The notes beneath the pieces are model-generated. The model did no database searches and was not told the DNA's origin. It saw only the letters and a list, made by a program, of their open reading frames with translations. Positions 25,345-37,978 of a DNA stretch of 64,000 nt are shown one piece after another. The position numbers and the translations under genes are program-made. Every line of letters begins with the position of its first letter. Position 1 is the first letter of the stretch. Source of the stretch: Nitrospinaceae bacterium (GTDB taxonomy: Bacteria; Nitrospinota; Nitrospinia; Nitrospinales; Nitrospinaceae); contig JAJDBJ010000067.1 of NCBI GenBank assembly GCA_029261395.1, positions 1 through 64,000 on the forward strand, read 5' to 3'.

Positions 25345-28300
25345 GTGGATAACCTGAATTTTTTTGAAAAACCCAAAAATCCCATTATGTTCGATGCCAT
25401 GCGCATCCGGCTGGCCTCTCCGGAAAAAATCCGGTCTTGGTCTTATGGTGAAGTTAAAAAACCCGAAACCATTAACTACCGGACCTTCAAGCCGGAGCGG
25501 GACGGGCTATTTTGCGCCAAGATTTTTGGTCCGGTAAAAGATTGGGAGTGTAATTGCGGCAAATACAAACGCATGAAGCACAAGGGAGTTATTTGTGAGA
25601 AGTGCGGTGTCGAAGTTATTCTGTCCAAAGTCCGCCGGGAGCGATTGGGGCATATAGAGCTGGCCAGCCCTGTAGCTCATATCTGGTTTTTCAAAGGACT
25701 GCCCAGCCGCATCGGTCATATTCTGGATCTCACACTTAAAGAGCTGGAACGCATCATCTATTTTGAAAATTACGTGGTGATCGATCCCGGTGAATCCGAT
25801 TTCAAAGAAGGACAGCTGTTGACGGAAGCGGAGTTCCGGGAAGCGGAAATCGAATTTCCGTTCGGATTGAAAACAATGGTCGGTTCCGAAGCGGTGATGG
25901 AACTGCTGAAGAATCTGAATCTCGATGAGTTAGCCGTTAAATTGCAGGAAGATCTGCTGACAACCTCCTCGGTTCTGAATAAGCGTAAATTTTCGAAGCG
26001 ATTGAAAATCGTTGAAGCCTTCCGTAAATCCGGCAACAGGCCGGAATGGATGATCTTGCAGGTCGTGCCCGTCATCCCGCCGGAACTGCGTCCCCTGGTG
26101 CCCTTGGATGGTGGTCGGTTTGCGACCTCCGATCTAAACGATCTGTACCGCCGTGTTATCAACCGAAACAATCGGTTGAAACGCCTGCAGGAGCTGAAAG
26201 CACCGCAGATCATCGTTCGCAACGAAAAACGTATGTTGCAGGAAGCCGTTTCGGCTTTGTTTGACAACGGCCGTCGTGGTCGTACCCTGCGTGGAACCAA
26301 CAAGCGACCCCTGAAATCCCTGAGTGATATGTTGAAGGGGAAGCAGGGCCGGTTTCGGCAGAACCTGCTGGGGAAACGCGTGGATTACTCCGGGCGTTCC
26401 GTTATCGTGGTGGGTCCAGAGCTGAAACTGCATCAGTGTGGATTGCCCAAGAAGATGGCGCTGGAACTGTTCAAGCCGTTCATCTTTAACCGGCTGGAGC
26501 AAAAAGGATATGCCGCTACCATCAAAACTGCAAAAAAAATGGTGGAGCAGGAACGTTCCGAAGTCTGGGAAGTGCTGGAGGAGGTAATCCAAAAGCATCC
26601 TATTCTGTTGAACCGCGCTCCCACCTTGCATCGCCTGGGTATCCAGGCCTTCGAGCCTATTCTGATTGAAGGCAAGGCCATTCGCGTTCATCCACTGGTG
26701 TGTACCGCTTTTAACGCAGATTTCGATGGCGATCAGATGGCAGTGCATGTGCCGTTGTCCATGGAAGCGCAAGTGGAAGCCAAGCTTCTCATGATGGCGC
26801 ACAATAACGTGTTGTCACCCTCCAACGGACGACCCATCGCCGTGCCCAGTCAGGATATCGTTCTGGGTGGTTACTATATGACCAAAATTCGCGGCGGCGC
26901 GCAGGGCGAAGGCAGGGTGTTTTCCGGGCTCAGAGAAGTTCGTATGGCCTATGATCATGATGAGTTGCATTTGCAGGCCCGAATCATGGTTCAACTGAAC
27001 GGTCAATTGGAAGTCACCACTACCGGCCGGATCCTTCTCTACGATGTGACACCGAAAGAATTGCCTTTTTCTCTGGTCAATCAGGAGATGAATAAAAAAT
27101 CCCTTTCCGAATTGATCGGAGTCTCGTTCAAAGAAGTTGGACGGGAAAAGACGGTTGCGCTTCTGGATGCAGTCAAAGAGTTGGGATTCAAGTACGCCAC
27201 CGAGGCGGGTCTTTCCATCTCTATCGACCACATGCGGATTCCAAAAGCAAAAGTGCCGCTGGTTCAGAAAGCCGAAGACGAAGTGCTGAAAGTGTATAAG
27301 CAGTACCGCGACGGTTTGATCACCAACGGCGAACGCTATAACAAAGTAATTGATATTTGGGCGCACGTCACCGAGAAGGTTTCCGAAGAAATGTTCCGGG
27401 AGCTGGAAACCGAAGACGAGCAGATCGTTAAGGGTGAAACCAAGAAAGACTTCAACTCGATTTTCATCATGGCCGATTCCGGAGCCCGCGGTAGTTCCCA
27501 GCAGTTGCGGCAGTTGGCTGGAATGCGTGGTTTGATGGCCAAGCCCTCCGGTGAAATCATCGAAACACCCATTACCGCGAATTTCCGTGAAGGCTTGTCG
27601 GTCATTCAGTATTTCATCTCCACCCATGGCGCGCGAAAAGGTTTGGCGGATACCGCGCTTAAAACCGCGAACTCTGGTTACCTGACGCGGCGTTTGGTGG
27701 ATGTGGCGCAGGATATTATTATCCTGGAAGACGATTGTGGAACCCTGCGCGGAATTGATATCTTTTCCCTGGTGGAAGCGGGAGAAATTATCCAGCCCTT
27801 GTCCGAGCGTATTTTGGGGCGGACCGCATTGGAAGACATTGTTGATCCGTTTACCGACAACGTGCTGGTCAAAGCCAACTCACTGATTGATGAAGAGGTG
27901 GTTGAGATTGTCGAAAATGCAGGTATCGAAAAGGTACGAATTCGATCCAACTTGACATGCGAATCGCATCAGGGTTTGTGTGCGAAATGTTACGGTCGGA
28001 ATCTGGCGACCAACGATTGGGCTGAGATCGGAGAGCCGGTTGGAGTCATCGCCGCGCAGTCCATCGGAGAACCGGGAACCCAGCTCACCATGCGGACCTT
28101 TCATATCGGTGGTACCGCCAGCCGGGTGGTCGAGCAGACCACGTTGAGCACCAAAAAAGGCGGGATCGTTAAGTATGCTGGTTTGCGTACCATTAAAAAT
28201 CAACGCGGCGAAATTATCGTTATGAATCGTAATGGGCATTTGATGATTCAGGACGAGAATGGACGTGAAAAAGAAAAATATTCCATCGTGTATGCCGCCA

Positions 28301-29436
28301 AGCTTAAAGTGGCGGATGGTCAGGAAGTTCAGGAAAGTCAAATTCTTGTGGAATGGGATCCTTACACCAATTCTATTTTGACGGAAGTGGATGGGACCAT
28401 CGCGTTCGGCGACGTGGTTGAAGGTTTGACCATGAAAGAGGATTTCGACGAAATCACCGGATTATCCTCCAAAGTCATCATCAGTCATCGAGACGAGAAA
28501 AAACAGCCTCGTATTTCGATCAAGGATGCGGCGGGCGAGACAGCTCGGAGATATCTCCTTCCAGCAGGCGCCCATATCAATGTAAACGAGGGCGAAAAAG
28601 TCAATGCCGGTGACGTCATTGTTAAGATTCCGCGAGAGTCGGCCAAGACCAAAGATATCACCGGTGGTCTGCCCCGCGTTGCGGAGTTGTTTGAAGCGCG
28701 AAAACCTCACGAACAGGCTACTATTACCGAAATCGACGGTAAGGTTAAGTTCGGTGGATTCGTTAAGGGACTGCGCAAGGTCGTGGTCGTTAGTGACAGT
28801 GGTGAAGAGCGGGAGTATCTCATTCCGCGCGGAAAACACATCAATGTCCATGAAGACGACGATGTGCTGGCTGGTGAGCCGTTGATGGATGGAGCTTCCA
28901 ACCCACATGATATTCTCCGTGTTCTGGGTGAAAATGAACTGCAGAAATACCTGGTGAATGAAGTACAGGAAGTTTATCGCCTGCAGGGGGTTACCATTAA
29001 CGACAAGCATATCGAGATCATCGTACGGCAGATGCTCAGGCATTTGCAGGTGGAAGATCCCGGAGAGACCGATCTTCTGGTAGGTGAGCAGGTCACCAAG
29101 AAGGTTTTTAACACCAAGAATCAGGCCGCGATTAAAAATAAATCCAAACCGGCCCAGGGAATGCCCGTTTTGTTGGGGATCACTAAATCCTCCCTCAGTA
29201 CGGAAAGCTTTATCTCTGCGGCATCGTTTCAGGAGACCACCCGGGTGCTGACCGAGGTGGCTGTCAGCGGTAAGGAAGATCGGCTGGTTGGATTGAAAGA
29301 AAATGTCATTATGGGAAGATTAATTCCTGCGGGGACCGGTTGCAACGCTTACAGCGGCATCCGGATAGAAGAGCCAGAGATCGAAGAGGTAGAAGAAAAG
29401 AAGCCGGAAGAGGAAGTAACTGCTCCAGTGGAATAA
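25345..29436 (+). CDS. rpoC: RNA polymerase beta' subunit (GTG start)
   Basis: 1363 residues. Zinc site 1 is [19 protein letters not shown] (Cys 69, 71, 84, 87). The catalytic NADFDGD lies at residues 457-463. Zinc site 2 is formed by DDCGT and [11 protein letters not shown], and the bridge-helix/trigger-loop region contains [17 protein letters not shown]. The start codon is GTG with AGGAG nine bases upstream. The C-terminus ends in an acidic tail (about 20 residues, many Glu and Pro) not needed for catalysis. Cotranscription with rpoB is likely. Confidence 0.98.
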   Translation: MDNLNFFEKPKNPIMFDAMRIRLASPEKIRSWSYGEVKKPETINYRTFKPERDGLFCAKIFGPVKDWECNCGKYKRMKHKGVICEKCGVEVILSKVRRERLGHIELASPVAHIWFFKGLPSRIGHILDLTLKELERIIYFENYVVIDPGESDFKEGQLLTEAEFREAEIEFPFGLKTMVGSEAVMELLKNLNLDELAVKLQEDLLTTSSVLNKRKFSKRLKIVEAFRKSGNRPEWMILQVVPVIPPELRPLVPLDGGRFATSDLNDLYRRVINRNNRLKRLQELKAPQIIVRNEKRMLQEAVSALFDNGRRGRTLRGTNKRPLKSLSDMLKGKQGRFRQNLLGKRVDYSGRSVIVVGPELKLHQCGLPKKMALELFKPFIFNRLEQKGYAATIKTAKKMVEQERSEVWEVLEEVIQKHPILLNRAPTLHRLGIQAFEPILIEGKAIRVHPLVCTAFNADFDGDQMAVHVPLSMEAQVEAKLLMMAHNNVLSPSNGRPIAVPSQDIVLGGYYMTKIRGGAQGEGRVFSGLREVRMAYDHDELHLQARIMVQLNGQLEVTTTGRILLYDVTPKELPFSLVNQEMNKKSLSELIGVSFKEVGREKTVALLDAVKELGFKYATEAGLSISIDHMRIPKAKVPLVQKAEDEVLKVYKQYRDGLITNGERYNKVIDIWAHVTEKVSEEMFRELETEDEQIVKGETKKDFNSIFIMADSGARGSSQQLRQLAGMRGLMAKPSGEIIETPITANFREGLSVIQYFISTHGARKGLADTALKTANSGYLTRRLVDVAQDIIILEDDCGTLRGIDIFSLVEAGEIIQPLSERILGRTALEDIVDPFTDNVLVKANSLIDEEVVEIVENAGIEKVRIRSNLTCESHQGLCAKCYGRNLATNDWAEIGEPVGVIAAQSIGEPGTQLTMRTFHIGGTASRVVEQTTLSTKKGGIVKYAGLRTIKNQRGEIIVMNRNGHLMIQDENGREKEKYSIVYAAKLKVADGQEVQESQILVEWDPYTNSILTEVDGTIAFGDVVEGLTMKEDFDEITGLSSKVIISHRDEKKQPRISIKDAAGETARRYLLPAGAHINVNEGEKVNAGDVIVKIPRESAKTKDITGGLPRVAELFEARKPHEQATITEIDGKVKFGGFVKGLRKVVVVSDSGEEREYLIPRGKHINVHEDDDVLAGEPLMDGASNPHDILRVLGENELQKYLVNEVQEVYRLQGVTINDKHIEIIVRQMLRHLQVEDPGETDLLVGEQVTKKVFNTKNQAAIKNKSKPAQGMPVLLGITKSSLSTESFISAASFQETTRVLTEVAVSGKEDRLVGLKENVIMGRLIPAGTGCNAYSGIRIEEPEIEEVEEKKPEEEVTAPVE

Positions 29437-29452
29437 AATCATAAAATTCCCC

Positions 29453-29480
29453 TTGACTCCAGCGCGTATAGTGATAGACT
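29453..29480 (+). promoter_or_regulatory. Candidate str-operon promoter
   Basis: TTGACT (29453-29458) and TAGACT (29475-29480), spaced 16 bp, lie in the 155-bp gap between rpoC and rpsL. This is a sigma-70-like match upstream of rpsL. The gap is the longest between protein genes from rplK to rplQ, consistent with a fresh promoter. Confidence 0.5.
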
Positions 29481-29591
29481 TCAAAGCTTTCCGTCACAGG
29501 GAATAAATTCTAAAAACGCCAACAAAAACAATACGTTTTGTCGGTACGGGTTCCCGTATTTGGTGGGAGCCCTCGAGTAGAGAGGTATATT

Positions 29592-29969
29592 TTGCCGACT
29601 ATAAATCAATTAGTTAAATCAGGACGAAAGAGCCCGATCGTTAAGACGGCTAGCCCAGCCTTAAAGCAGTGTCCGCAAAAACGGGGCGTATGCGTTCGGG
29701 TGTACACGTCTACTCCCAAAAAGCCGAATTCGGCTCTCAGGAAAGTTGCCCGTGTGCGATTGACCAACGGGATGGAAGTGACCACGTATATACCGGGAGT
29801 AGGGCATAATCTCCAGGAGCATTCCATCGTTTTGATTCGCGGTGGCCGAGTTAAGGATCTTCCTGGAGTCCGGTACCATGTGGTGCGGGGTTGTTTGGAT
29901 ACCCTGGGTGTAGATAATCGCAAGCAGTCCCGTTCCAAGTACGGGGCCAAGAAGCCTAAACAGAATTGA
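29592..29969 (+). CDS. rpsL: 30S ribosomal protein S12 (TTG start)
   Basis: 125 residues, the standard S12 decoding-centre protein: [32 protein letters not shown] and [17 protein letters not shown]. The lysines linked to streptomycin sensitivity appear wild type. The start is TTG with GAGG six bases upstream. The frame extends 18 codons further 5', but that part is not S12-like. First gene of the str series. Confidence 0.96.
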   Translation: MPTINQLVKSGRKSPIVKTASPALKQCPQKRGVCVRVYTSTPKKPNSALRKVARVRLTNGMEVTTYIPGVGHNLQEHSIVLIRGGRVKDLPGVRYHVVRGCLDTLGVDNRKQSRSKYGAKKPKQN

Positions 29970-29986
29970 TTGGAAAGTTGTAATTT

Positions 29987-30460
29987 ATGGCACGAAGACG
30001 AGAAGCTGATAAACGACAGATTTTACCCGATCCCAAGTTTAATGATATCTTGGTGGCCCGGTTCGTTAATAGTTTGCTGAAGCAAGGTAAGAAAAGTCTG
30101 GCTGAGCGGGTTCTGTATACCGCGCTGGATAATATTGGAGAAAAGCTCAAGGATGAGTCGGCGTTGGATGTTTTTAAGAAGGCGATCGATAACGTATCTC
30201 CCGCTTTGGAGGTCAGGTCACGTCGTGTGGGTGGAGCGACTTATCAGGTTCCGGTGGAAGTCAGTCGGACTCGCCGTCAGGCATTGAGCATTCGCTGGGT
30301 GATCGCTAATGCCAAGTCGCGTGCCGGTAGAACGATGGCGGAACGATTGACCGGAGAGTTGCTCGACGCATTCAATAATACCGGGGGAGCTGTTCGTAAA
30401 AAAGAAGACGTGCACCGCATGGCCGAGGCCAATAAAGCGTTTGCGCATTATCGCTGGTAA
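29987..30460 (+). CDS. rpsG: 30S ribosomal protein S7
   Basis: 157 residues, typical length. It begins [20 protein letters not shown] and has [18 protein letters not shown] and [21 protein letters not shown], standard for S7, which nucleates 30S head assembly. It lies 17 bp after rpsL and 18 bp before fusA. Confidence 0.97.
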   Translation: MARRREADKRQILPDPKFNDILVARFVNSLLKQGKKSLAERVLYTALDNIGEKLKDESALDVFKKAIDNVSPALEVRSRRVGGATYQVPVEVSRTRRQALSIRWVIANAKSRAGRTMAERLTGELLDAFNNTGGAVRKKEDVHRMAEANKAFAHYRW

Positions 30461-30478
30461 TTTTTGGTCTAGGGACTA

Positions 30479-32584
30479 ATGAGTAAGAAAATTAATCTGG
30501 AAAAAATTCGAAACATAGGGATTATCGCGCATATTGATGCCGGTAAAACCACGACCACCGAGCGGATCCTGTATTACACAGGTAAAAGCCATAAGATCGG
30601 TGAGGTCCATGATGGCAACGCAACCATGGACTGGATGGAGCAGGAGCAGGAACGAGGAATCACAATTACGTCTGCGGCCACCACTTGTTTCTGGAATGAT
30701 CACCAGGTCAATATTATCGACACCCCGGGGCATGTGGATTTTACCGCGGAAGTGGAGCGTTCACTGCGCGTCTTGGACGGTGCCATCGGTGTGTTCTGTG
30801 CGGTCGGCGGGGTAGAGCCTCAGTCGGAAACGGTATGGCGCCAAGCTACCAAGTATAAGGTGCCGCGAATTGGCTTCGTTAATAAGATGGACCGGTCTGG
30901 AGCCGATTTTCTGAATTGTGTCACTCAGATGAAAGAGCGGTTGAGTGCTAATCCGGTGCCTTTGCAGTTGCCGATTGGTGCAGAGGGTGACTTTATCGGC
31001 TTGGTGGATTTGGTGGAGATGAAGGCTTATGTCTATCCGGTGGAAAACAACCCGAAAGGGGAGCTTTTCGAGGAAGCGCCGATTCCGGAAGATATGGCAG
31101 ATGTGGTGGCGGAATATCGGGAAAAGCTGATGGAAGCGGCTTCCGATGTGGATGAGGAAATTATGGAGAAATTTTTGGCTGGAGAGGATGTGTCTGTCGA
31201 GGCGATCAAAGCCGCGATCCGCAAGGGAACTCTTGAGTTGAAGTTCACACCGATTTTGTGTGGAGCGTCTTTTAAGAATAAGGGTGTTCAACAACTGCTG
31301 GATGCGGTGCCCACGTACCTGCCTTCCCCTCTCGATGTGCCGCCCATGGCTGGTATAAACCCCAATACGCAGGAAGAAGTGACGCGTAAGGCCGATTCGA
31401 AGGAGCCGGTGTCAGCGCTGGCATTCAAAATTATGACAGACCCGTTTGTCGGGCAGTTGGCTTTTTTCCGGGTTTATTCCGGGGAGATGACGAGTGGTTC
31501 TTATATTTACAACTCCACTAAGAACGTGCGGGAACGTATCGGACGTATAATGCGGATGCATTCTAATAAGCGCGAAGAAGTTAAGAGTGTTAGTGCCGGG
31601 GATATTGCCGCCGCTATCGGGTTTAAAAAGACCTTTACCGGCGATACGCTTTGTCCGGAAGACAATCCTATAGTGCTGGAGGCGATTACCTTTCCTCAGC
31701 CTGTTATTTCCGTAGCCGTCGAGCCCAAGTCCAAGCCCGAGCAAGACAAACTTTCCGATTGCCTCATCAAACTCCAGCAGGAAGATCCCACCTTTGAAGT
31801 TAAAGTTGATCCCGAGACCAACCAAACCGTTATTTCCGGAATGGGCGAGCTTCACCTTGAGATTCTGGTGGATCGCATGCGTCGGGAGTTTTCGCTGGAT
31901 GTCAATGTCTCCAAGCCTCAGGTAGCGTTCAGAGAGACCATTACCAAGGGTGTGGAGCACGATTTCAAGTACGTCAAGCAGTCCGGTGGCCGTGGTCAGT
32001 ATGGGCATGTAGAGATTTTTGTAGAGCCGAATGAGCCTGGTGCAGGATTCGAATTTGTTAATAAGGTCGTCGGTGGCGCCATTCCTAGAGAGTATATCCC
32101 TGCAGTTCAAAAAGGGGTCGAGGAAGCAATGAGTCGCGGTATTCTCTGCGGGTTCCCGGTGGTGGATGTAAAAGTCACCTTGAATGACGGGTCGTATCAT
32201 GATGTGGATTCGTCGGAGATGGCGTTTAAAATCTGTGCCTCGATTGCGTTCAAGGATGCCTGTAAAAAGGCGGCGCCGGTTTTGCTGGAGCCCGTCATGG
32301 AGGTGGAAGTGGTCACCCCTGAGGATTTCATGGGCGATGTTATTGGTAACTTGAGCTCCAAGCGGGCCAAGGTTAAAGAGTTGAGTGATCGGGCGGGAGC
32401 CAAGGTGATTCGCGCGGAAGTTCCGCTCGCTGGGATGTTTGGGTATTCGACGGATTTGCGGTCGGCGACCCAGGGTCGAGCTAACTATAGTATGGAATTT
32501 TTAAAGTACGACACTGTTCCGAATAGTATTGCTGAGGAACTGATTGCAAAATCTAAAGGGACTTCTAGTGAGGTTCCGGCGTAA
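30479..32584 (+). CDS. fusA: Elongation factor G
   Basis: 701 residues. GTP-binding motifs are [19 protein letters not shown] (G1), ERGITITSA (G2), DTPGHVDFT (G3) and NKMD (G4). Domain IV includes [11 protein letters not shown], and the C-terminal [25 protein letters not shown] region is normal. EF-G drives translocation and, with RRF, ribosome recycling. No second copy is in the window. Confidence 0.98.
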   Translation: MSKKINLEKIRNIGIIAHIDAGKTTTTERILYYTGKSHKIGEVHDGNATMDWMEQEQERGITITSAATTCFWNDHQVNIIDTPGHVDFTAEVERSLRVLDGAIGVFCAVGGVEPQSETVWRQATKYKVPRIGFVNKMDRSGADFLNCVTQMKERLSANPVPLQLPIGAEGDFIGLVDLVEMKAYVYPVENNPKGELFEEAPIPEDMADVVAEYREKLMEAASDVDEEIMEKFLAGEDVSVEAIKAAIRKGTLELKFTPILCGASFKNKGVQQLLDAVPTYLPSPLDVPPMAGINPNTQEEVTRKADSKEPVSALAFKIMTDPFVGQLAFFRVYSGEMTSGSYIYNSTKNVRERIGRIMRMHSNKREEVKSVSAGDIAAAIGFKKTFTGDTLCPEDNPIVLEAITFPQPVISVAVEPKSKPEQDKLSDCLIKLQQEDPTFEVKVDPETNQTVISGMGELHLEILVDRMRREFSLDVNVSKPQVAFRETITKGVEHDFKYVKQSGGRGQYGHVEIFVEPNEPGAGFEFVNKVVGGAIPREYIPAVQKGVEEAMSRGILCGFPVVDVKVTLNDGSYHDVDSSEMAFKICASIAFKDACKKAAPVLLEPVMEVEVVTPEDFMGDVIGNLSSKRAKVKELSDRAGAKVIRAEVPLAGMFGYSTDLRSATQGRANYSMEFLKYDTVPNSIAEELIAKSKGTSSEVPA

Positions 32585-32645
32585 AACTAAAATTAAAACC
32601 CTATTATAAACAAAATAAGATTGGAAAAAAACGGAGTGAATAGGC

Positions 32646-33836
32646 ATGGCTAAAGAAAAATTTGTGAGAGACAAACCGCATCTGAATATCGGTACCATTG
32701 GACACGTAGATCACGGGAAAACTACGCTCACAGCGGCCATCACTGAAGTTTTATCCAAAAAGGGATTCGCTGAGAGTATCGCTTTTGATCAGATTGATAA
32801 AGCGCCGGAAGAAAAAGAGCGCGGTATCACGATCGCTATTTCCCATGTTGAGTATCAGACCGAAAATCGACATTACGCTCACGTGGATTGTCCGGGTCAT
32901 GCCGATTATGTTAAGAACATGATTACGGGTGCGGCTCAGATGGACGGCGCGATTCTGGTTATCAGCGCTTCGGATGGTCCCATGCCGCAAACGCGAGAGC
33001 ATATCCTGCTCGCTCGTCAGGTGGGTGTTCCCAAGATCGTTGTGTTCATGAACAAATGTGACATGGTCGATGATGAGGAATTGCTCGACTTGGTTGAGCT
33101 GGAAGTGCGCGAGCTGTTGAGCAAATACGAGTTCCCGGGAGACGATATCCCTGTGATTCGCGGGAGTGCTCTGCAGGCCCTCGAGAATGCAGATGATCCG
33201 GAAAAGAGTAAGAGTGTTCTGGATCTGATGGCCGCAGTGGATGAATACATTCCGGTGCCCGAGCGACCGGTTGATAAGCCGTTTTTGATGCCGATCGAAG
33301 ATATCTTCAGTATCTCCGGGCGTGGAACCGTTGCTACGGGCCGCATCGAGACCGGTGTTATTAAGGTTGGTGAGGAAGTTGAGATTGTTGGGTTTCGTCC
33401 GACTACTAAAACCACCATTACCGGTGTTGAAATGTTTCGCAAACTGCTTGATGACGGGCAGGCGGGTGACAATGTCGGTCTGCTTCTGCGCGGTACCAAG
33501 CGTGAGGACATCGAGCGCGGACAGGTATTGGCCAAGACAGGATCGATTACTCCGCACAAAAAGTTCAAAGCGGAAGTCTATATTCTGAGTAAGGATGAAG
33601 GCGGACGTCATACTCCGTTTTTTAATGGGTATCGCCCGCAGTTCTATTTCAGAACCACCGACGTTACGGGTGTTGTAACCCTGCCCGCCGGAGTTGAGAT
33701 GGTTATGCCTGGTGATAATGTCACCTTTGAGGTGGAATTGATCACAGAAGTGGCCATGTCTAAGGAATTGCGTTTCGCGATTCGTGAAGGTGGCCGCACC
33801 GTAGGCGCGGGAATCGTCAGTGAGATTACTGAATAA
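32646..33836 (+). CDS. tuf: Elongation factor Tu
   Basis: 396 residues. G motifs are [20 protein letters not shown] and NKCD, followed by the beta-barrel domains ([21 protein letters not shown]) and the C-terminal [16 protein letters not shown]-dependent carrier of aminoacyl-tRNA. Its stop shares one base with the rpsJ ATG, leaving no room for an S10 leader. This is the only tuf in the window; the tufB position near tRNA-Thr is empty. Confidence 0.98.
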   Translation: MAKEKFVRDKPHLNIGTIGHVDHGKTTLTAAITEVLSKKGFAESIAFDQIDKAPEEKERGITIAISHVEYQTENRHYAHVDCPGHADYVKNMITGAAQMDGAILVISASDGPMPQTREHILLARQVGVPKIVVFMNKCDMVDDEELLDLVELEVRELLSKYEFPGDDIPVIRGSALQALENADDPEKSKSVLDLMAAVDEYIPVPERPVDKPFLMPIEDIFSISGRGTVATGRIETGVIKVGEEVEIVGFRPTTKTTITGVEMFRKLLDDGQAGDNVGLLLRGTKREDIERGQVLAKTGSITPHKKFKAEVYILSKDEGGRHTPFFNGYRPQFYFRTTDVTGVVTLPAGVEMVMPGDNVTFEVELITEVAMSKELRFAIREGGRTVGAGIVSEITE

Positions 33837-34144
33837 TGAGCGATCAGAAAATTAAAATCAAATTGAAGGCGTACGACCACAAACTTCTGGACTGGTCAGT
33901 TGGGGAAATCGTGGAAACCACCAAGCGCACAGGCGCGCGAGTGGTCGGTCCCATCCCTCTGCCCACGGTCAGGAACAAGTGGACAGTGCTTCGATCCCCG
34001 CATGTAGATAAAAAATCCCGGGAGCAGTTCGAGATACGGACCCATAAGCGAATTATGGAAATTCTCGAGCCAACCCCGCAAACGGTGGACGCGCTTATGA
34101 AGCTGGACTTGTCCGGCGGCGTGGATATTGAAATTAAACTTTAG
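33836..34144 (+). CDS. rpsJ: 30S ribosomal protein S10
   Basis: 102 residues: [31 protein letters not shown] and [18 protein letters not shown]. It is normal in the 30S head and as the NusE partner of NusB/NusG. Start overlaps the tuf stop (TAATG), pointing to tight coupling. First gene of the S10 series. Confidence 0.97.
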   Translation: MSDQKIKIKLKAYDHKLLDWSVGEIVETTKRTGARVVGPIPLPTVRNKWTVLRSPHVDKKSREQFEIRTHKRIMEILEPTPQTVDALMKLDLSGGVDIEIKL

Positions 34145-34155
34145 TGAGTGTAGCG

Positions 34156-34791
34156 ATGCAAGGTTTGTTGGGAAAAAAGGTAGGAATGACTCAGGTGTTC
34201 ACGGAAGCGGGAGATTGTGTCTGTGTGACCGTGGTTCAGGTGGAAGGATGTGTTCCTGTGCTCAAGCGCACCCAGAAGAAGGACGGGTATGAGGCATTGC
34301 TGGTAGCCTACGGTCAGCGCAAAGCCAAGCATACCAACAAGCCAATGCAGGGAGTTTACAGTCAGCTGAAAATTGATCCCGCCAAACTGCTGGCAGAGTT
34401 CAGGGGGATGGAGATCGATGACGAGGAAATGGGGAAGCCGTTGTCCGTTGAAATGTTCAAAGAGGGCGAGCGGGTCAATGTGGTCGGAGTCTCCAAAGGT
34501 AAAGGTTTTGCTGGAGTTATGAAGCGCCATGGATTTGCGGGTCATCCTGCTTCCCGCGGTAACCATGAATCGTTTCGAGGTGCTGGGTCGATCGGTATGG
34601 CAACCTACCCGGGTCGTGTGCTCAAAGGGCATCCCATGCCGGGGCGAATGGGCGGAGATCGGGTCTACGCAAAAAATATCCAAGTGGTTCGTGTGGATGC
34701 TGGAAACAATATTGTTTTGCTGAAAGGTTCCGTACCAGGAGCTAACGGCGGCATTGTCCGGATAGTTCAACGAGCCGGATCAAAAAATTAA
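34156..34791 (+). CDS. rplC: 50S ribosomal protein L3
   Basis: 211 residues from the ATG at 34156 (MQGLLGKKVGMTQVF), the usual L3 N-terminus. An in-frame GTG at 34144 would add four residues and overlaps the rpsJ stop. Other landmarks are GKGFAGVMKRHGFAG, GSIGMATYPGRVLKG and GRMGGDRV. Confidence 0.96.
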   Translation: MQGLLGKKVGMTQVFTEAGDCVCVTVVQVEGCVPVLKRTQKKDGYEALLVAYGQRKAKHTNKPMQGVYSQLKIDPAKLLAEFRGMEIDDEEMGKPLSVEMFKEGERVNVVGVSKGKGFAGVMKRHGFAGHPASRGNHESFRGAGSIGMATYPGRVLKGHPMPGRMGGDRVYAKNIQVVRVDAGNNIVLLKGSVPGANGGIVRIVQRAGSKN

Positions 34792-34810
34792 GGAATAGAA
34801 AGAAACCATC

Positions 34811-35437
34811 ATGCCGGACTTAGATTTAATCAGCTTGGATAAGAAGAAAGTGGGGACTGTTCCTCTGTCATCTGAAGTATTTGATGTCAAGGTTCGAGAT
34901 CATCTGGTGAAGGAGTATGTGTCCTTGCAGCAGGCGGCTCGGCGCAGTGGGTCGGCCTCCACTATCGGCAACCGCGGTGAAGTCAGTGGTGGCGGTAAAA
35001 AGCCTTGGAAACAGAAAGGCACCGGTCGCGCGCGTGCAGGTAGCTCGCGTTCTCCGCTCTGGCGGGGAGGAATGACGATCTTCGGTCCATCGCCTAGAAG
35101 TTACGCTTTCAAGTTGTCCAAGAAGTCCAAGAAGCTTGCGCTTAAGTCTGTGTTGACGGACCGGGTTCGTAATAACGGTCTGCAGGTGGTAGAGAGCCTG
35201 GTGCTTGCGGAGCCCAAGACAAAAGCGGCAGTAGAATTGATCAAGAAATTGGGGTTATCGCCGAAAACGTTGTTTATAGTGGCGGAAAAAGATAAGAATT
35301 TGGAATTGGCAGTACGTAATCTGCCCAACACGGATGTGTTGCCGGTGGAAGGGCTGAATGTGTTCGATCTTCTGTGTCATGAAATGATCGTGTGTACGCC
35401 CGAGTCCATCAAGAAAATTGAGGAGCGTTTAAACTGA
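34811..35437 (+). CDS. rplD: 50S ribosomal protein L4
   Basis: 208 residues with the extended-loop sequence EVSGGGKKPWKQKGTGRARAGSSRSPLWRGGMTIFGP, which reaches into the exit tunnel. In E. coli L4 represses the S10 operon, but no S10 leader is evident here. The stop overlaps the rplW start (TGATG). Confidence 0.97.
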   Translation: MPDLDLISLDKKKVGTVPLSSEVFDVKVRDHLVKEYVSLQQAARRSGSASTIGNRGEVSGGGKKPWKQKGTGRARAGSSRSPLWRGGMTIFGPSPRSYAFKLSKKSKKLALKSVLTDRVRNNGLQVVESLVLAEPKTKAAVELIKKLGLSPKTLFIVAEKDKNLELAVRNLPNTDVLPVEGLNVFDLLCHEMIVCTPESIKKIEERLN

Positions 35438-35730
35438 TGCAAATCAATAACTACAGTATTTTGGAAAAGCCTCTCATCACGGAAAAAAGCACCATGATGC
35501 AGGAGCAGGGCAACCGGGTGATGTTTCAGGTTAACCGTAATGCCAATAAATTGCAGATTAAAGAGGCGGTTCAAAAAATCTTTAATGTAACCGTTCTCGA
35601 CGTGAATACGATCAATGTCAAGCCTAAGAGTAAGCGATTTGGGCGGCATCAGGGTCAAACTAAAGCCTTTAAAAAGGCAATCGTTTTGTTAAAAGAAGGG
35701 GATCGCATCGACTTTTTTGACGGTGTGTAG
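35437..35730 (+). CDS. rplW: 50S ribosomal protein L23
   Basis: 97 residues: [38 protein letters not shown] and [18 protein letters not shown]. Sits at the tunnel exit, where it docks SRP and trigger factor. Translationally coupled to rplD and 5 bp before rplB. Confidence 0.97.
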   Translation: MQINNYSILEKPLITEKSTMMQEQGNRVMFQVNRNANKLQIKEAVQKIFNVTVLDVNTINVKPKSKRFGRHQGQTKAFKKAIVLLKEGDRIDFFDGV

Positions 35731-35735
35731 ATAAT

Positions 35736-36569
35736 ATGCCAGTACGAAAACTCAGACCAACATCCGCCGGAGTCCGGTTTCAGACCATCTCCGATTTTCA
35801 CGAAGTCACCAAAGACACTCCGGAAAAGAGTCTGTTGGTTTCCATTTCCCGAAAAGGGGGGCGGAACAACAATGGCCGAATTACAGCCAAGCGTCGTGGC
35901 GGCGGGCATCGCAAGTTGTACCGCGTTATTGATTTCAAACGCGACAAGGATGGTGTTCCTGCGAAAGTGACCGGAATCGAGTACGATCCGAACCGGTCCG
36001 CGCACATTGCGTTGCTGACTTATCTGGATGGTGAGAAGCGATATATTATCGCTCCCAAAGGACTGAAGGCTGGAGAAACATTGATGTCCGGGCCTGATGC
36101 GGAAGTGAGATCGGGAAATTGTCTTCCTTTGGAAAAAATTCCTGAAGGCACGCTGATTCATAATATTGAAATGCGGCCAGGTAAGGGAGCGCAGATTGCC
36201 CGCAGTGCCGGGGCCTCTGTTCAGCTGATGGCGAAAGAAGGCCGTTATGCCAATATTAAATTGGATTCCGGAGAGGTTCGGCTGGTGGAAGTCAGATGTC
36301 GGGCTACGGTTGGAACGGTCGGGAATACCGATCATGAAAATGTTTCCATCGGTAAGGCCGGGCGTTCGCGCTGGTTGGGAAAACGACCCCGCGTAAGAGC
36401 GGTTGCGATGAATCCGGTAGATCACCCGATGGGTGGTGGTGAAGGGCGTTCCTCCGGCGGCAGACATCCCTGTAGTCCGTGGGGTACCCCGGCGAAGGGA
36501 TTTAAAACCCGGAAGGTGAAAAAACCATCCAGTAAATACATTCTGAGTCGGAAGAAAAAGAAACGGTAA
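35736..36569 (+). CDS. rplB: 50S ribosomal protein L2
   Basis: 277 residues, standard length: [37 protein letters not shown] and the functional [21 protein letters not shown] with the conserved His near the peptidyl-transferase centre. The C-terminus is Lys-rich. Confidence 0.97.
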   Translation: MPVRKLRPTSAGVRFQTISDFHEVTKDTPEKSLLVSISRKGGRNNNGRITAKRRGGGHRKLYRVIDFKRDKDGVPAKVTGIEYDPNRSAHIALLTYLDGEKRYIIAPKGLKAGETLMSGPDAEVRSGNCLPLEKIPEGTLIHNIEMRPGKGAQIARSAGASVQLMAKEGRYANIKLDSGEVRLVEVRCRATVGTVGNTDHENVSIGKAGRSRWLGKRPRVRAVAMNPVDHPMGGGEGRSSGGRHPCSPWGTPAKGFKTRKVKKPSSKYILSRKKKKR

Positions 36570-36609
36570 TTGCAGGACAACTTGCTGTACTAATTGAGGA
36601 AATATTTGA

Positions 36610-36897
36610 ATGGCGCGATCGCTGAAAAAGGGACCGTTTATTGACGATTCCCTGCAGAATAAAATAGATATGTTGAACCGGCAAAATGACAAGAAGATTG
36701 TGAAGACCTGGTCGCGTCGCTCGACCATTTCTCCGGATTTCGTCGGGCACACCCTGGCGGTTCATAACGGGAAAAAGTTTATTCCCGTGTTTGTTACCGA
36801 GAACATGGTGGGCCATAAGCTGGGAGAATTTTCTCCTACCCGAACCTTCCGGGCGCACAGCGGCAAAACTAAAAAAGCAGCACCGCCTAAAGGCTGA
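36610..36897 (+). CDS. rpsS: 30S ribosomal protein S19
   Basis: 95 residues: [41 protein letters not shown] and [19 protein letters not shown] complete S19 with a short basic tail. Starts 40 bp after rplB. Confidence 0.97.
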   Translation: MARSLKKGPFIDDSLQNKIDMLNRQNDKKIVKTWSRRSTISPDFVGHTLAVHNGKKFIPVFVTENMVGHKLGEFSPTRTFRAHSGKTKKAAPPKG

Positions 36898-36919
36898 TGA
36901 GAGAGGTTAAATTTTAGAT

Positions 36920-37255
36920 ATGGATGTGAAGGCGCGATTGAGACATGTACGTTTGGCACCCCGGAAAGCCCGGCTGGTTGCTGATTTGATTCGCGGTAAG
37001 AATGTGACGGAGGCAATGAATGTGCTGACCTTCACGCGGAAAAAGGCCGCCCGAGAAATTCAGGGGCTCTTGAAATCAGCGTTGGCCAATGCCGAGGAGA
37101 ATCATAAGGTGGTGGATGTGGACGATATGATCGTCAAGAAAATTACAGTGGATGAGGGAGTGGCCTGGAAACGCCAAATGCCTCGGGCGAGGGGAATGTC
37201 CAATCTCATCAAAAAACGAACCAGTCACGTAACTATCGTGCTGAACGAAAAATAA
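36920..37255 (+). CDS. rplV: 50S ribosomal protein L22
   Basis: 111 residues: RHVRLAPRKARLVADLIRGKNVTEAMNVL, and the tunnel-lining hairpin near RQMPRARGMSNLIKKRTSHVTIVL. Normal order between rpsS and rpsC. Confidence 0.97.
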   Translation: MDVKARLRHVRLAPRKARLVADLIRGKNVTEAMNVLTFTRKKAAREIQGLLKSALANAEENHKVVDVDDMIVKKITVDEGVAWKRQMPRARGMSNLIKKRTSHVTIVLNEK

Positions 37256-37270
37256 ATTCGGAGAAATTAC

Positions 37271-37951
37271 GTGGGACAAAAAGTACATCCGTACGGATTT
37301 AGGTTGGGGATCAACAAGCCCTGGAAGTCCAACTGGTTTGGTAAAAGAGATTTTCCAGAGTTGCTTCAGGAAGATATCAAGATTCGCAATTTCCTGAGAA
37401 AGAGCCTGTCTCATGCGGGAATTGCCAATCTCGAGATCGAGCGCTCCGCCAACAGAATTCGCATTAACATTCACACCGCCCGACCGGGGATCATCATCGG
37501 TAAAAAGGGTCTGGAAGTGGATCGATTGAAATTAGAGCTACAGCGCATCATCGGCGGCAAGCAGGTCAACTTGAATATCAAGGAAATCCGTCGCGCCGAG
37601 TTGGATGCCAGTCTGGTAGCGCAGAACATCGCCCTGCAGTTGATGAAGCGAATTTCTTTTCGGCGGGCCATGAAAAAGAGTGTTCAGTCCTCTCTGCGGT
37701 TTGGTGCTCTGGGTATTAAAATTCGATGTTCCGGTCGGCTGGGGGGTCATGAGATTGCCCGGAGTGAATGGTACCGGGAAGGTCGCGTACCGTTGCATAC
37801 CTTGCGAGCGGATATTGATTACGGAACAGCGGAAGCCCTGACGACTTACGGGATTATCGGTATCAAGGTTTGGGTTTATAAGGGTGAGATTTTTGAAAAA
37901 CCCGGTGTGCCGTTGGGAAAAGAAGCGATAGCCGAAAAAGCTAAGTCATAA
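37271..37951 (+). CDS. rpsC: 30S ribosomal protein S3 (GTG start)
   Basis: 226 residues: [17 protein letters not shown], the KH domain [18 protein letters not shown], and [32 protein letters not shown]. Starts with GTG, preceded by CGGAG. Forms part of the mRNA entry tunnel. Confidence 0.97.
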   Translation: MGQKVHPYGFRLGINKPWKSNWFGKRDFPELLQEDIKIRNFLRKSLSHAGIANLEIERSANRIRINIHTARPGIIIGKKGLEVDRLKLELQRIIGGKQVNLNIKEIRRAELDASLVAQNIALQLMKRISFRRAMKKSVQSSLRFGALGIKIRCSGRLGGHEIARSEWYREGRVPLHTLRADIDYGTAEALTTYGIIGIKVWVYKGEIFEKPGVPLGKEAIAEKAKS

Positions 37952-37978
37952 GATAGATTTTACAGGAGAGTTTGCATC